Shown here in pieces: positions 25,394 through 33,513 of a stretch of 37,727 nucleotides of DNA. The DNA is from an uncultured Clostridia bacterium (GTDB taxonomy: Bacteria > Bacillota > Clostridia > TANB77 > CAG-508). The stretch covers positions 1 to 37,727 of the forward strand of contig CALXVN010000003.1 in assembly GCA_944392085.1 (NCBI GenBank), written 5' to 3'. Made by a program: the position numbers and the translations under genes. A model generated the notes under the pieces. The model was given only the letters and a program-made list of their open reading frames with translations, was not told where the DNA came from and made no database searches. Position 1 is the stretch's first letter. The number at the start of each line of letters is the position of its first letter.

Positions 25394-25510
25394 TGCGCAA
25401 TTGGGGACGTACACCTTTTGCGCATTGGATTAAATAGTATTATAATTAAGTATAATTGTGGTAAAAAATATATAAAATGCGCAAAAGGTGTACGTCCCCG
25501 ATTGCGCATT
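25392..25510. repeat. GGGGAC-family repeat, two full copies as an inverted pair
   Basis: The arm at 25392-25426 reads AATGCGCA, then ATTGGGGACGTACACCTTT, then TGCGCATT. The arm at 25476-25510 is its reverse complement with one mismatch. Within each arm the outer AATGCGCA and TGCGCATT are themselves complementary, so each copy can fold alone or the two can form one long hairpin around 49 bp of spacer. It lies between pheT and the CapA-family gene. Confidence 0.85.
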
Positions 25511-25528
25511 TTAGAAAGGAATATATGT

Positions 25529-26686
25529 ATGGCAAGAAACAGAAGAAATGTAAGAAGAATAAAAGGGATAAAAGATGTAATAACAAATAAAACTTTTTTA
25601 ATAATAGTTAGTATTTTGTTAGTGGTTATTTTTGCAAGTATTGGAATCAATCAGTATAGAAGATACCAAGATAAAGAAGTTATGGCAAAAGAAAGAGAGG
25701 AGCTAAATAAACAAACTCAAGAAATGTTTGCAAGTTTAAATGACAAGATTGCTCAAACAAATAAAAATATATCTGAAGCAGATAGTATAATAAAAATGTC
25801 TGCAGTAGGTGATATTTTGTGCAGTGAAGCAATGATTGAAGATGCATATAATAGTGAAAAAAATACATATGATTTTTCACACATGTTTGGAAATGTATCA
25901 AATTATATAGATGATGCGGATATTATTATGGGAACAATGGAAACAGGAATAGTATCTTCAAATTACAATGACAAAAGAGCACCTATAGAATTTGCTAAAG
26001 CAGTAAAAGAATCAGGAGTAAATCTTGTTACAATAGCACATAACCATAGCTTAGATAACGGTGTAGATGGGCTTCAAGAAACAAAAGAGAATTTGAAAGA
26101 GTTAGGAGTTGATGTTGTAGGTGATAAACTAGAAGATACAAATGCAGTTATTATTAAAGAAGTAAAAGATACAAAGATAGCATTCTTGACATATACTTGT
26201 TTGATGGATAATAAAAATCAAAGGACAAATGAAGAATTAAACTGTGTAAATATGTATAGTGAAGAACAAGCTAAATCTGATATAGAATATGCTAAAGAAG
26301 AAGGAGCAAAATATATTTGTGTAATGATACACTGGGGAGACGCAATATCTAGTAACGTAAATGATGAACAAAAACAAATTGCACAATTTTTGGTAGACAA
26401 TGGGGTAAATATGATACTAGGAGCACATCCATCAGTAATGCAAGAAATGGAAGTAGTACAAAATGAAGAAGGGAAAAATGTTTTTATAGCTTATTCAATA
26501 GGTACATATATTTCTACATTATCTGCCGAAGAAACTAGAGCAGAATTAGTTTTAAACATACAACTTGCCAAAAGTGGAAAAAGTGGAGAAATATATTTAA
26601 CTAAAGTTGATTATACTCAGTTAAATATGGTAGATAATGGAGAAAATGCAGAAAATAGATTTGTATTAAAAGCAGGAAAGGAATAG
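25529..26686 (+). CDS. CapA/PgsA-family metallophosphoesterase-like protein, membrane anchored
   Basis: About 385 residues. N-terminal basic cytoplasmic tail, one transmembrane helix at about 22-40 (TFLIIVSILLVVIFASIGI), then an extracellular CapA domain: SAVGDILCSE, METGIV, HNHSLDNG, VMIHWGDA, LGAHPSVMQEMEV and SIGTYIST. These match the metal-binding Asp, Glu, Asn-His and His motifs of the CapA fold, related to calcineurin-like phosphoesterases. CapA/PgsA proteins take part in poly-gamma-glutamate synthesis, but no capB or capC is nearby, so the role here is unassigned. The start is ATG 25529 with SD AGAAAGGA. The upstream extension from 25418 runs through the palindromic repeat and is rejected. 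It lies 4 nt before rimO. Confidence 0.88.
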   Translation: MARNRRNVRRIKGIKDVITNKTFLIIVSILLVVIFASIGINQYRRYQDKEVMAKEREELNKQTQEMFASLNDKIAQTNKNISEADSIIKMSAVGDILCSEAMIEDAYNSEKNTYDFSHMFGNVSNYIDDADIIMGTMETGIVSSNYNDKRAPIEFAKAVKESGVNLVTIAHNHSLDNGVDGLQETKENLKELGVDVVGDKLEDTNAVIIKEVKDTKIAFLTYTCLMDNKNQRTNEELNCVNMYSEEQAKSDIEYAKEEGAKYICVMIHWGDAISSNVNDEQKQIAQFLVDNGVNMILGAHPSVMQEMEVVQNEEGKNVFIAYSIGTYISTLSAEETRAELVLNIQLAKSGKSGEIYLTKVDYTQLNMVDNGENAENRFVLKAGKE

Positions 26687-26690
26687 ATTT

Positions 26691-27995
26691 ATGAAAGTAG
26701 GATTTGTGTCATTAGGATGTAGTAAAAATTTAGTAGATACTGAAAAAACAATAGGAATTTTTAAGTCAAACGAATATGAAATTGTAAATAATCCAAAGGA
26801 AGCGGAAATTATTGTAATAAATACTTGTGGATTTATTGAATCTGCAAAAGAAGAAGCTATAAATACTATTTTAGAAATGGCAGAATACAAAAAGAAAAAA
26901 TGTAAGTACCTAATTGCCATGGGCTGCCTAGTAGAAAGGTACAAAGATGAACTAGAAAAAGCACTTCCAGAAGTGGATTTGTTTATTAAATACAGTGAAT
27001 ATAATTTTCTATGGGAACAAATAGAAAATCTACTTGGAGATAATAAAAATAAAGAAAAATATAAAGAATTTGACAAAGTGGAAGACAGAGTAATTTCAAC
27101 TGGAGATAATTTTGCATATTTAAAAATTGCAGATGGATGCAGTAATAGGTGTACATATTGTGCTATACCATACATAAGAGGACCACAAATTAGTAGAAAA
27201 ATGGAAGATATAATAAAAGAAGCTGAAAAATTAGTGGAAGAAGGATATAAGGAGCTTATACTAATAGCACAAGATACTACAAAGTATGGAATAGACATCT
27301 ATGGAAAGCCAAGACTAGCAGAACTATTACAAGAACTATGCAAATTAGAAAAGTTACATTGGATAAGATTTCTATATGCATATCCAGAAACAATTGATGA
27401 TGAATTAATAAAAGTTGTAAAAGAAAATGATAAAATATGCAAATATTTTGATATTCCAATACAACACATATCAGATACTGTTTTAAAAAGAATGAATAGA
27501 CAAAGTAATGGAAAGACAATAAGAAATTTAATTCAAAAATTAAGAAAAGAAATTCCGGAAGTAGTTATAAGAACTACAGTTATGGTAGGTTTTCCTGGGG
27601 AAACTAAAGAAGATTTTGAAGAATTATATGACTTCCTAAAAGAAGCAAGGTTTGATAAATTAGGTTGTTTTGCATATTCTAAAGAAGATGGAACGCCAGC
27701 TGCTAGAATAAAAGAGCAGATACATCCTATGACTAAGAAGAGTAGATATAATAAAATAATGAGCCTGCAACAAGAAATTTCAAAGGAAAATTTGAAAAAA
27801 CAAATAGGAAGAAATGTAGAAATCTTGATTGAAGATAAATCATTTGATGGGAAAATATATGTAGGAAGAACATATATGGATGTACCAGAAATTGATGGTA
27901 TAACATACATAAATACAGATAAAGAATTGCAAATAGGAGATTTTATCAAAGGAAAAATAATAGATGTAAGTAATTATGATTTGATAGTGAAATGA
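26691..27995 (+). CDS. rimO: Ribosomal protein uS12 (Asp) methylthiotransferase RimO
   Basis: A radical SAM enzyme that methylthiolates the conserved Asp of ribosomal protein S12. 434 residues. N-terminal UPF0004 domain with MKVGFVSLGCSKNLVDTE and two further conserved Cys (NTCGFIES, AMGCLVERY) that bind the second iron-sulfur cluster. Radical SAM core with C150-x3-C154-x2-C157 in GCSNRCTYCAIP. C-terminal TRAM domain (VEILIEDKSF...GDFIKGKIIDVSNYDLI). LGCSKNLVD and the tail separate RimO from MiaB and MtaB. It is translated from ATG 26691, 4 nt after the CapA-family gene; the SD (GGAAAGGA) lies in the end of that gene, so the two are probably coupled. Confidence 0.94.
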   Translation: MKVGFVSLGCSKNLVDTEKTIGIFKSNEYEIVNNPKEAEIIVINTCGFIESAKEEAINTILEMAEYKKKKCKYLIAMGCLVERYKDELEKALPEVDLFIKYSEYNFLWEQIENLLGDNKNKEKYKEFDKVEDRVISTGDNFAYLKIADGCSNRCTYCAIPYIRGPQISRKMEDIIKEAEKLVEEGYKELILIAQDTTKYGIDIYGKPRLAELLQELCKLEKLHWIRFLYAYPETIDDELIKVVKENDKICKYFDIPIQHISDTVLKRMNRQSNGKTIRNLIQKLRKEIPEVVIRTTVMVGFPGETKEDFEELYDFLKEARFDKLGCFAYSKEDGTPAARIKEQIHPMTKKSRYNKIMSLQQEISKENLKKQIGRNVEILIEDKSFDGKIYVGRTYMDVPEIDGITYINTDKELQIGDFIKGKIIDVSNYDLIVK

Positions 27996-28037
27996 AAGGA
28001 AAATTAAAAAGTTAAAATAATTAAATATAAGTTTGAT

Positions 28038-28078
28038 AACCAATAAATCCAACTCAATGAGAGTTGGATTTATTGGTT
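28038..28078 (+). terminator. Perfect 18-bp hairpin after rimO
   Basis: The arm at 28038-28055 (AACCAATAAATCCAACTC) pairs exactly with 28061-28078 over a 5-nt loop. There is no T-tract of standard length on either strand, so termination is likely but not certain. The sequence between it and the fabH promoter shows nothing else. Confidence 0.55.
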
Positions 28079-28155
28079 GTAAATTGTCAAGCAAAAATTA
28101 ACATTTTAGTAATAAGTTAATATATAAAAATAATTTTGACTACTTAGTTTAAAAG

Positions 28156-28184
28156 ATGAAATTTGATAATATATATGATATAAT
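28156..28184 (+). promoter_or_regulatory. Promoter of the fatty-acid synthesis operon
   Basis: ATGAAA (28156-28161), 17-bp spacer, and TATAAT (28179-28184) with the upstream TG of an extended -10. I find no recognisable FapR or FabT operator. The AT-rich TTTGATAATATATATGATA stretch at 28162-28180 is imperfectly symmetric and could bind a regulator, but this is only a possibility. Confidence 0.55.
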
Positions 28185-28217
28185 TTCATACAAAAAAATA
28201 ATTAGAAAGGAATACAA

Positions 28218-29144
28218 ATGAATTCAATAAAGATAGTAGCAAGTGGAATTTATTTGCCAGAAAATTCAATAGAAAATGCTTATTTAAATAATAAATTTAA
28301 TTTAAATGATAACTGGATATATAAAAGAACAGGTATACAAAAAAGATATTGGGCAGAAGAGGAAAGCATGTTAGAAATTGCAATTAAGTCAGTAGAAAAA
28401 ATCTTAGAAAACACAAAAATAAATATTCAACATATAGGACTTATAATGGTTGCATCTACTAAATTTGAAGATAGTATGCCAGGAATTTCATTTGGAATAC
28501 AAAAAAAATTAGATATTAAAAATTGTATGTGTATGGATTTACTAGCAGGTTGTAGTGGATATATAAATGCGATGGATATTGCAAAAAAATATGTTGAAAT
28601 AGATGAAGTTAAATATGCATTAGTAATAGGAGTAGAAAAATTATCTAAGTACATGAATAAAGAAGACATAAATACAGCAATTCTTTTAGGAGATGGAGCA
28701 GGAGCTACGCTTATAGGAAAAGCAAAAAATAAAATGTATTCAAAAAATATTGAAAGTATAGGACAGGACGGAGATATTTTAACATGTAAAGAAAATGAAA
28801 AAGTATATATGGATGGCAAGAAGATATACAAATTTGCCACAGCAAGAGTAGCTGAAAATATAAATGAATTGTTAAAAAAAGAAAATTTAAATATATCACA
28901 GATTAAATATATAGTTCCACATCAATCTAATTCAAGGATTATAGATAGCATTGCACAAAAAATTGGTGCAAAAAAAGAGCAAATGTATGTAAATATAGAA
29001 AATGTTGGAAATACATTTAATGCTAGTATACCAATTGCTTTAAATGAAATTATAGACAAAAATCTATTAAAAGAAAAAGATAAAATAATTCTAGTAGGAT
29101 ATGGTGGAGGACTTAATTTAGGAAGTATATTAATTGAAATATAA
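28218..29144 (+). CDS. fabH: Beta-ketoacyl-ACP synthase III (FabH)
   Basis: Condenses acetyl-CoA (or a branched acyl-CoA) with malonyl-ACP to start fatty-acid synthesis. 308 residues, thiolase fold. The catalytic triad is visible: C112 in LAGCSGYINAMD, H235 in VPHQSNSR, N265 in NVGNTFNAS. The C-terminal GYGGGLNLGSIL matches the FabH glycine-rich end. IYKRTGIQKRYWAEE near the N-terminus is also typical. ATG with SD AGAAAGGA. It is the first gene of the fab/acc operon; no regulator gene (fapR, fabT) precedes it. Confidence 0.93.
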   Translation: MNSIKIVASGIYLPENSIENAYLNNKFNLNDNWIYKRTGIQKRYWAEEESMLEIAIKSVEKILENTKINIQHIGLIMVASTKFEDSMPGISFGIQKKLDIKNCMCMDLLAGCSGYINAMDIAKKYVEIDEVKYALVIGVEKLSKYMNKEDINTAILLGDGAGATLIGKAKNKMYSKNIESIGQDGDILTCKENEKVYMDGKKIYKFATARVAENINELLKKENLNISQIKYIVPHQSNSRIIDSIAQKIGAKKEQMYVNIENVGNTFNASIPIALNEIIDKNLLKEKDKIILVGYGGGLNLGSILIEI

Positions 29145-29170
29145 ATTTTTCGACCGTTTGGTTAGGTATA

Positions 29171-29199
29171 ATGCAATGGAATAAGATATATGATATAAT
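29171..29199 (+). promoter_or_regulatory. Possible internal promoter of fabD
   Basis: A perfect extended -10 TGATATAAT ends at 29199. The -35 at 17-bp spacing is poor (ATGCAA, 29171-29176). Another TATAAT lies at 29167-29172, without a -35. The 107-bp fabH-fabD gap is longer than expected for tightly coupled genes, which leaves room for a promoter. Confidence 0.35.
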
Positions 29200-29251
29200 G
29201 CTCTATGAAAAGTTAATTTACATTAAATGTAAAATAAGGAAAGGACAAAAT

Positions 29252-30208
29252 ATGAAGATAGGATACATATTTCCAGGACAAGGTACACAAGTAGTTGGAA
29301 TGGGAAAAGATTTATATGAAAAATATGATGAAATAAAAGATGTATATAGAAGAGTAGATGAAGCTTTAGGAGAAAATGTTGAAAGCATAACATATAATTT
29401 AAGCCAAGAAGAATTAAATGAAACAAAAAATACACAAATTGCAATATACACAATGAGTATGGCAATTCTAGAAATATTAAATAAAGAAGGAATAAAACCA
29501 AATGCTACAGCTGGACTTAGTTTAGGAGAATATAGTGCACTAACTTGTGCTAATTCTATTTCACTAGAAGAAGGTGCAAAAATTGTAAGAAAACGTGGAA
29601 CTTTCATGAAAGAATTAGCACCGAAAGGTAATTGGTTAATGGCTGCGGTTATAGGACTAGAGGATGAGAAAGTAGAAGAAGCTTGCAAAAAAGTAGAAGA
29701 TGGATTTGTAAGAGCAGTAAATTATAATTGCCATGGTCAGGTAGTAGTATCAGGTGAAAAAGATGCTGTAATAAAAGTTATGGAAATAGCAAAAGAACTG
29801 GGAGCAAGGAAAGTTATCGAACTTAAAACAACTGGACCATTTCATACAGAAAAATTAGAAGAAGCATCAAATGCATTAAGAAGAGAGTTAGAGAAAATAA
29901 AATTAGATAAATGCAAAATTCCAGTTATAAAAAACATAAATGGAGAAGAATATGATGAAAATGACAATATGGTAGATATTTTAGCAAAACATGTAATGAG
30001 CCCTGTAAAGTTCAGAAAATCAATAGAAACAATGCTAAATCTAGGAATAGATACATTTGTTGAAATAGGACCAGGAAAAACATTATCTGGATTTGTAAAA
30101 AAAGTATGTAAAGAAAGAAATATTGAAGTAAATGTACTAAATATAGAAGATGTAGAAACACTTGAAAATGCTTTGAGAATTTTGAAAAGTACTAAAACTA
30201 TAAAATAA
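29252..30208 (+). CDS. fabD: Malonyl-CoA:ACP transacylase (FabD)
   Basis: Moves the malonyl group from CoA to acyl carrier protein. About 318 residues. FPGQGTQVVGMGKDLY at the N-terminus, catalytic S90 in the nucleophile elbow GLSLGEYSAL, catalytic H198 in GPFHTEKLEEA, and VEIGPGKTLSGFVKK near the end. The start is ATG 29252 after AAGGAAAGGA. The in-frame ATG at 29171 sits within the promoter-like sequence and has no SD, so it is rejected. Confidence 0.95.
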   Translation: MKIGYIFPGQGTQVVGMGKDLYEKYDEIKDVYRRVDEALGENVESITYNLSQEELNETKNTQIAIYTMSMAILEILNKEGIKPNATAGLSLGEYSALTCANSISLEEGAKIVRKRGTFMKELAPKGNWLMAAVIGLEDEKVEEACKKVEDGFVRAVNYNCHGQVVVSGEKDAVIKVMEIAKELGARKVIELKTTGPFHTEKLEEASNALRRELEKIKLDKCKIPVIKNINGEEYDENDNMVDILAKHVMSPVKFRKSIETMLNLGIDTFVEIGPGKTLSGFVKKVCKERNIEVNVLNIEDVETLENALRILKSTKTIK

Positions 30209-30286
30209 GAGATATTCAAAAATTGGAAAGAATATTTTAATTATTTTACAACTAGATTTGTGATTAGAAAGGAATGTGAAATAAAT

Positions 30287-31027
30287 ATGAGTGAAAATAA
30301 AGTCGCACTAGTTACAGGCGCTACAAGAGGAATAGGAAAAGAAATTGCACTAGAACTTGCTCAAAATGGGTTTGATATAGCAGTAAATTGCAGAAATAAA
30401 GAAAATGCACCAGAAGAGTTAAAAAAAGAAATTGAAAGCTATAATGTAAGGTGTGAATTTGTGGAAGCAGATGTTGCAAATTTTGAACAATGTGAAAATA
30501 TGGTTAAAGAAACTATAGAAAAACTAGGAAGAATAGATGTGCTTGTAAATAATGCAGGAATTACAAAAGATGGATTAATAATGAGAATGAAAAAAGAAGA
30601 CTTTGAAGCAGTAATTGATATAAATCTAACAGGAACATTTAATGTTACAAGAAATGTTATTCCATATATGATAAAACAAAAAACAGGAAGAATAATTAAT
30701 TTATCATCAGTAGTGGGGGTAGCAGGAAATGCAGGTCAAACAAATTATTCTGCATCAAAAGCAGGAATAATTGGTTTTACAAAAAGCCTAGCAAAAGAAG
30801 TTGCAAGCAGAAACATATTAGTAAATGCAATAGCACCTGGATTTATAGATACAGATATGACAAAAGTATTATCAGATTCTGTAAAAGAAGAAATAAATGC
30901 ACAAATTCCATTAAAAAGAATGGGAACAGCAAAAGAAGTGGCAAAGGTTGTAAAGTTCTTGTCATCAGAAGATAGCTCATATATTACAGGGCAGGTTATA
31001 AACATAGATGGTGGAATGGTAATGTAA
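30287..31027 (+). CDS. fabG: 3-oxoacyl-ACP reductase (FabG)
   Basis: An NADPH-dependent short-chain dehydrogenase for the first reduction of the elongation cycle. About 246 residues. Cofactor motif TGATRGIGKEIAL, NNAG motif VLVNNAGITKDG, catalytic Ser in NLSSVVG, and Y154-x3-K158 in NYSASKAG. The C-terminal IDGGMVM is typical of FabG. I chose ATG 30287 (AGAAAGGA at 30266-30273) over the in-frame GTG at 30260, which would translate the SD. It is followed by two intergenic repeats rather than acpP, which often sits here. Confidence 0.94.
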   Translation: MSENKVALVTGATRGIGKEIALELAQNGFDIAVNCRNKENAPEELKKEIESYNVRCEFVEADVANFEQCENMVKETIEKLGRIDVLVNNAGITKDGLIMRMKKEDFEAVIDINLTGTFNVTRNVIPYMIKQKTGRIINLSSVVGVAGNAGQTNYSASKAGIIGFTKSLAKEVASRNILVNAIAPGFIDTDMTKVLSDSVKEEINAQIPLKRMGTAKEVAKVVKFLSSEDSSYITGQVINIDGGMVM

Positions 31028-31044
31028 AAGTTAGAAGATAATTA

Positions 31045-31132
31045 TTTTGGGCGTTGTTACACAAGTTTAAAATTTAATCGACGTACAAGGAGCACGCCTC
31101 ATAAATTTTAAACTTGTGTGCCTAGCCCAAAA
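31045..31132. repeat. Palindromic repeat, family B, copy 2
   Basis: The outer arm TTTTGGGC (31045-31052) pairs with GCCCAAAA (31125-31132). An inner 18-bp arm (31059-31076) pairs exactly with 31102-31119. Conserved family parts are GCGTTGTT, TCGACGTACAAGGAGCACGCCTC at the centre in part, and GCCTAGC. The arm sequences are wholly unlike copies 1 and 3, yet remain perfectly paired. Confidence 0.75.
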
Positions 31133-31149
31133 TCAATTCTTTTCTAAAT

Positions 31150-31200
31150 TTAAAATTAAAAAGAATTAAATTTTGCCTAGCAATACTAGTTTCTTTTTAA
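31150..31200. repeat. Deletion derivative of family B repeat
   Basis: AAATTTAAAATTAAAAAGAA is followed directly by AAATTTTGCCTAGCAATA and TTTCTTTTTAAT. This matches the two outer ends of copy 3 (32471-32594) but lacks the GCGTTG and central GTAC part, as if the middle had been lost by slippage. Confidence 0.55.
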
Positions 31201-31235
31201 TAGCTAAATTATAAATAAAATGAAAGGATACTAAA

Positions 31236-32471
31236 ATGGAAAGAAGAGTTGTTATTACAGGACTTGGAGCAATAACTCCAATAGGAAATAATGTAGAAGA
31301 ATTTTGGAAAGGAATAAAAGAAGGAAAATGTGGAATCGGTGAAATAACACATTTTGATACAACAAATTACAAAGTAAAATTAGCAGCAGAAGTAAAAGGA
31401 TATAATCCAGAAGAATATTTTGATAGAAGAAATGCAAAAAGATTAGATACATTTTCTCAATTTGCTATTATTGCTGCTAAAGAAGCTTGGAATGATAGTA
31501 AATTAGATAAAGAAAAAGAAGATATGGAAAGAGTAGGAGTAATTTTAGGTTCAGGAATAGGTGGATTAGAAACAATGGAGAAAGAAATGTCTAATCTTCA
31601 TGAAAAAGGACCAGATAGAGTTTCTCCAATGTTTATTCCTATGAATATTGCCAATATGGCTGCTGGAAATGTAGCAATAGAATTGGAGATTAAGGGAGAA
31701 TCTATAGCAATGGTTACAGCCTGTGCATCAGGAACTCATTGCATAGGAGAGAGCTTTAGAATGATAAAAAATGGATATCAAGATATAGTAATATCTGGTG
31801 GAACAGAAGCAACTATTACTCCAATTGGAATAGCAGGTTTTACAAACATAAAAGCACTTTCACAATCAAACGATAAAAACAGAGCAAGCATTCCATTTGA
31901 TAAAGAAAGAAGCGGATTTGTTATGGGAGAAGGTGCTGGAATAGTAATATTAGAGGAATTGGAGCATGCAAAGAAAAGAGGAGCAAAAATTTATGCAGAA
32001 GTAGTAGGCTATGGAGCTACATCAGATGCATATCATATAACTTCACCTGCGCCAGAAGGAGAAGGTGGAGCAAGAGCAATGAAGATTGCAATGCAAGAAG
32101 CAAATGCAAAACCAGAAGATATTACATACATTAATGCACATGGAACTTCAACACATTTAAATGATTCTTGCGAAACAATGGCTATAAAAACAGTTTTAGG
32201 AGAGGCTAGCAAGAACGTAATGGTAAGTTCAACAAAGGGGCATACAGGACATTTACTTGGTGCAGCAGGAGGAGTAGAAGCAGTTGTGTGTGCAAAAGCA
32301 GTAGAAGAAGGATTTGTTCCAGCTACAATAAATTATAAGGTACCAGATGAAGAATGTGATTTAGATATTGTACCAAATGAAGGAAGAAATGTGGATATAA
32401 AATATGCTATGTCAAATTCATTAGGATTTGGTGGACATAATGCAAGTATTTTGCTAAAAAAATATGAGTAA
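31236..32471 (+). CDS. fabF: Beta-ketoacyl-ACP synthase II (FabF)
   Basis: The elongating condensing enzyme of type II fatty-acid synthesis. 411 residues, thiolase fold, starting MERRVVITGLGAITPIG. The catalytic triad is C163 in TACASGTHCIGE, H302 in NAHGTSTHLND and H339 in TGHLLGAAGGVE. The C-terminal SNSLGFGGHNASILL is characteristic. ATG with SD GAAAGGA. It is bracketed on both sides by family B palindromes, so its translation unit is physically separated from fabG and accB. Confidence 0.96.
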   Translation: MERRVVITGLGAITPIGNNVEEFWKGIKEGKCGIGEITHFDTTNYKVKLAAEVKGYNPEEYFDRRNAKRLDTFSQFAIIAAKEAWNDSKLDKEKEDMERVGVILGSGIGGLETMEKEMSNLHEKGPDRVSPMFIPMNIANMAAGNVAIELEIKGESIAMVTACASGTHCIGESFRMIKNGYQDIVISGGTEATITPIGIAGFTNIKALSQSNDKNRASIPFDKERSGFVMGEGAGIVILEELEHAKKRGAKIYAEVVGYGATSDAYHITSPAPEGEGGARAMKIAMQEANAKPEDITYINAHGTSTHLNDSCETMAIKTVLGEASKNVMVSSTKGHTGHLLGAAGGVEAVVCAKAVEEGFVPATINYKVPDEECDLDIVPNEGRNVDIKYAMSNSLGFGGHNASILLKKYE

Positions 32472-32594
32472 AAATTAAAAATAAACTTCATCTTGCGTTG
32501 TTAAAATTTAGATAAAAAATCCTCGATGTACAAAAAGTACACCTCCGGTTTTTTACTAAATTTTGCCTAGCAATATTCGTTTCTTTTTAATTTT
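32471..32594. repeat. Palindromic repeat, family B, copy 3
   Basis: The outer arm AAAATTAAAAATAAAC (32471-32486) pairs with 32579-32594 with one mismatch. The inner AAAATTTAG and AAAAAA segments pair with TTTTTT and CTAAATTTT. Conserved parts: CATCTTGCGTTGTT, CCTCGATGTAC with GTACACCTCCGG around the apex, and GCCTAGCAAT. It begins at the last base of the fabF stop codon. Confidence 0.75.
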
Positions 32595-32621
32595 AATTAA
32601 TCTAAAGTTAGGAGTTAAAAA

Positions 32622-33062
32622 ATGAATTATGAAGATATAAAAAAGTTAATTGATGATATGGGAAATTCTAAAATAGATGAATTAAATATAGAATTTCCAG
32701 AAGGAATAAAAATAAGTATGAAAAAAGATAAAGCACCAGCTGCACCAATTGTTCAAACGGAGCCAGTACAATTTATAAATGTTCCTGAAAAAAAAGAAGA
32801 AAAGCAAGAAATAAATAAAAAAGAGGAATATAAAATAGTGAAATCACCAATGGTTGGAACATTTTATTCAAAATCTTCACCAAATGCTAAGGCCTATGTA
32901 GAAATTGGTCAAAGAGTAAAAAAAGGTGATGTACTTTGCATAGTAGAAGCAATGAAATTAATGAATGAAATAGAATCAGAGTTTGATGGAGAGGTAGTAG
33001 AAATTTGTGTAAGTGATGGAGAGATGGTGGAGTATGGTAAGCCATTATTTAAAATAAAATAG
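32622..33062 (+). CDS. accB: Acetyl-CoA carboxylase biotin carboxyl carrier protein (AccB)
   Basis: Carries biotin between the biotin carboxylase and carboxyltransferase of acetyl-CoA carboxylase. 146 residues. The N-terminal helical region is followed by a Pro/Ala and Glu/Lys linker (about 50-75), then the biotinyl domain with VKSPMVGTFY and the biotinylated K112 in VEAMKLMNEIE. SD TTAGGAG, ATG start. fabZ follows after 12 nt. Confidence 0.95.
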   Translation: MNYEDIKKLIDDMGNSKIDELNIEFPEGIKISMKKDKAPAAPIVQTEPVQFINVPEKKEEKQEINKKEEYKIVKSPMVGTFYSKSSPNAKAYVEIGQRVKKGDVLCIVEAMKLMNEIESEFDGEVVEICVSDGEMVEYGKPLFKIK

Positions 33063-33074
33063 GAGGAGAAAATT

Positions 33075-33497
33075 ATGTTAGATATAAATGAAATAATGAA
33101 AATAATTCCACAAAGGCCTCCGTTTTTAATGATAGATAAGGTGGAAGAATATGTACCAGGGGAAATGGCAATAGCATATAAAAATGTATGTATAAATGAA
33201 CCACATTTTGAGGGACATTTCCCAGGAAATCCTATAATGCCAGGAGTTTTAATTGTTGAAGCTTTAGCACAAACAGGAGCTGTAGCAATCCTTTCAAAAG
33301 AAGAAAACAAAGGCAAAAATGCATTATTTGGTGGAATAGATAAACTTCGTTTTAAGAAGCAAGTATTACCAGGAGATGTTTTAAAGCTAGAGGTTAAAAT
33401 TATAAAACAAAAAGGTCCAATAGGAGTAGGAGAAGCTGTAGCAACAGTTGATGGAAAAGTTGCAGCAAAAGGAGAATTAACTTTTGCAATTGTGTAA
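33075..33497 (+). CDS. fabZ: 3-hydroxyacyl-ACP dehydratase (FabZ)
   Basis: A hot-dog fold enzyme that dehydrates beta-hydroxyacyl-ACP. 140 residues, full length. [13 protein letters not shown] at the N-terminus, catalytic H48 in [21 protein letters not shown] with the catalytic Glu in [17 protein letters not shown] is also conserved. The SD AGGAGG lies at the very end of accB. No fabA or fabM isomerase is seen, so unsaturated fatty acids are not explained by this operon. Confidence 0.95.
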   Translation: MLDINEIMKIIPQRPPFLMIDKVEEYVPGEMAIAYKNVCINEPHFEGHFPGNPIMPGVLIVEALAQTGAVAILSKEENKGKNALFGGIDKLRFKKQVLPGDVLKLEVKIIKQKGPIGVGEAVATVDGKVAAKGELTFAIV

Positions 33498-33513
33498 TAT
33501 AAAGGAGAATAAC

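Noticed and set aside
25036-25650. Minus-strand open frame of 204 codons over the pheT end and the start of the CapA-family gene
   Set aside because: It is antisense to clearly conserved pheT sequence, is rich in Ser/Phe/Ile as expected from a shadow frame, and crosses the palindromic repeat. It has no SD and no recognisable motif.
26666-27298. Minus-strand open frame of 210 codons over rimO
   Set aside because: Antisense to the iron-sulfur cluster region of rimO; no start signal and a low-complexity Ser/Phe-rich product.
26691-27995. MiaB or MtaB instead of RimO
   Set aside because: The N-terminus VGFVSLGCSKNLVD and the TRAM end fit RimO; the MiaB-type tail is absent.
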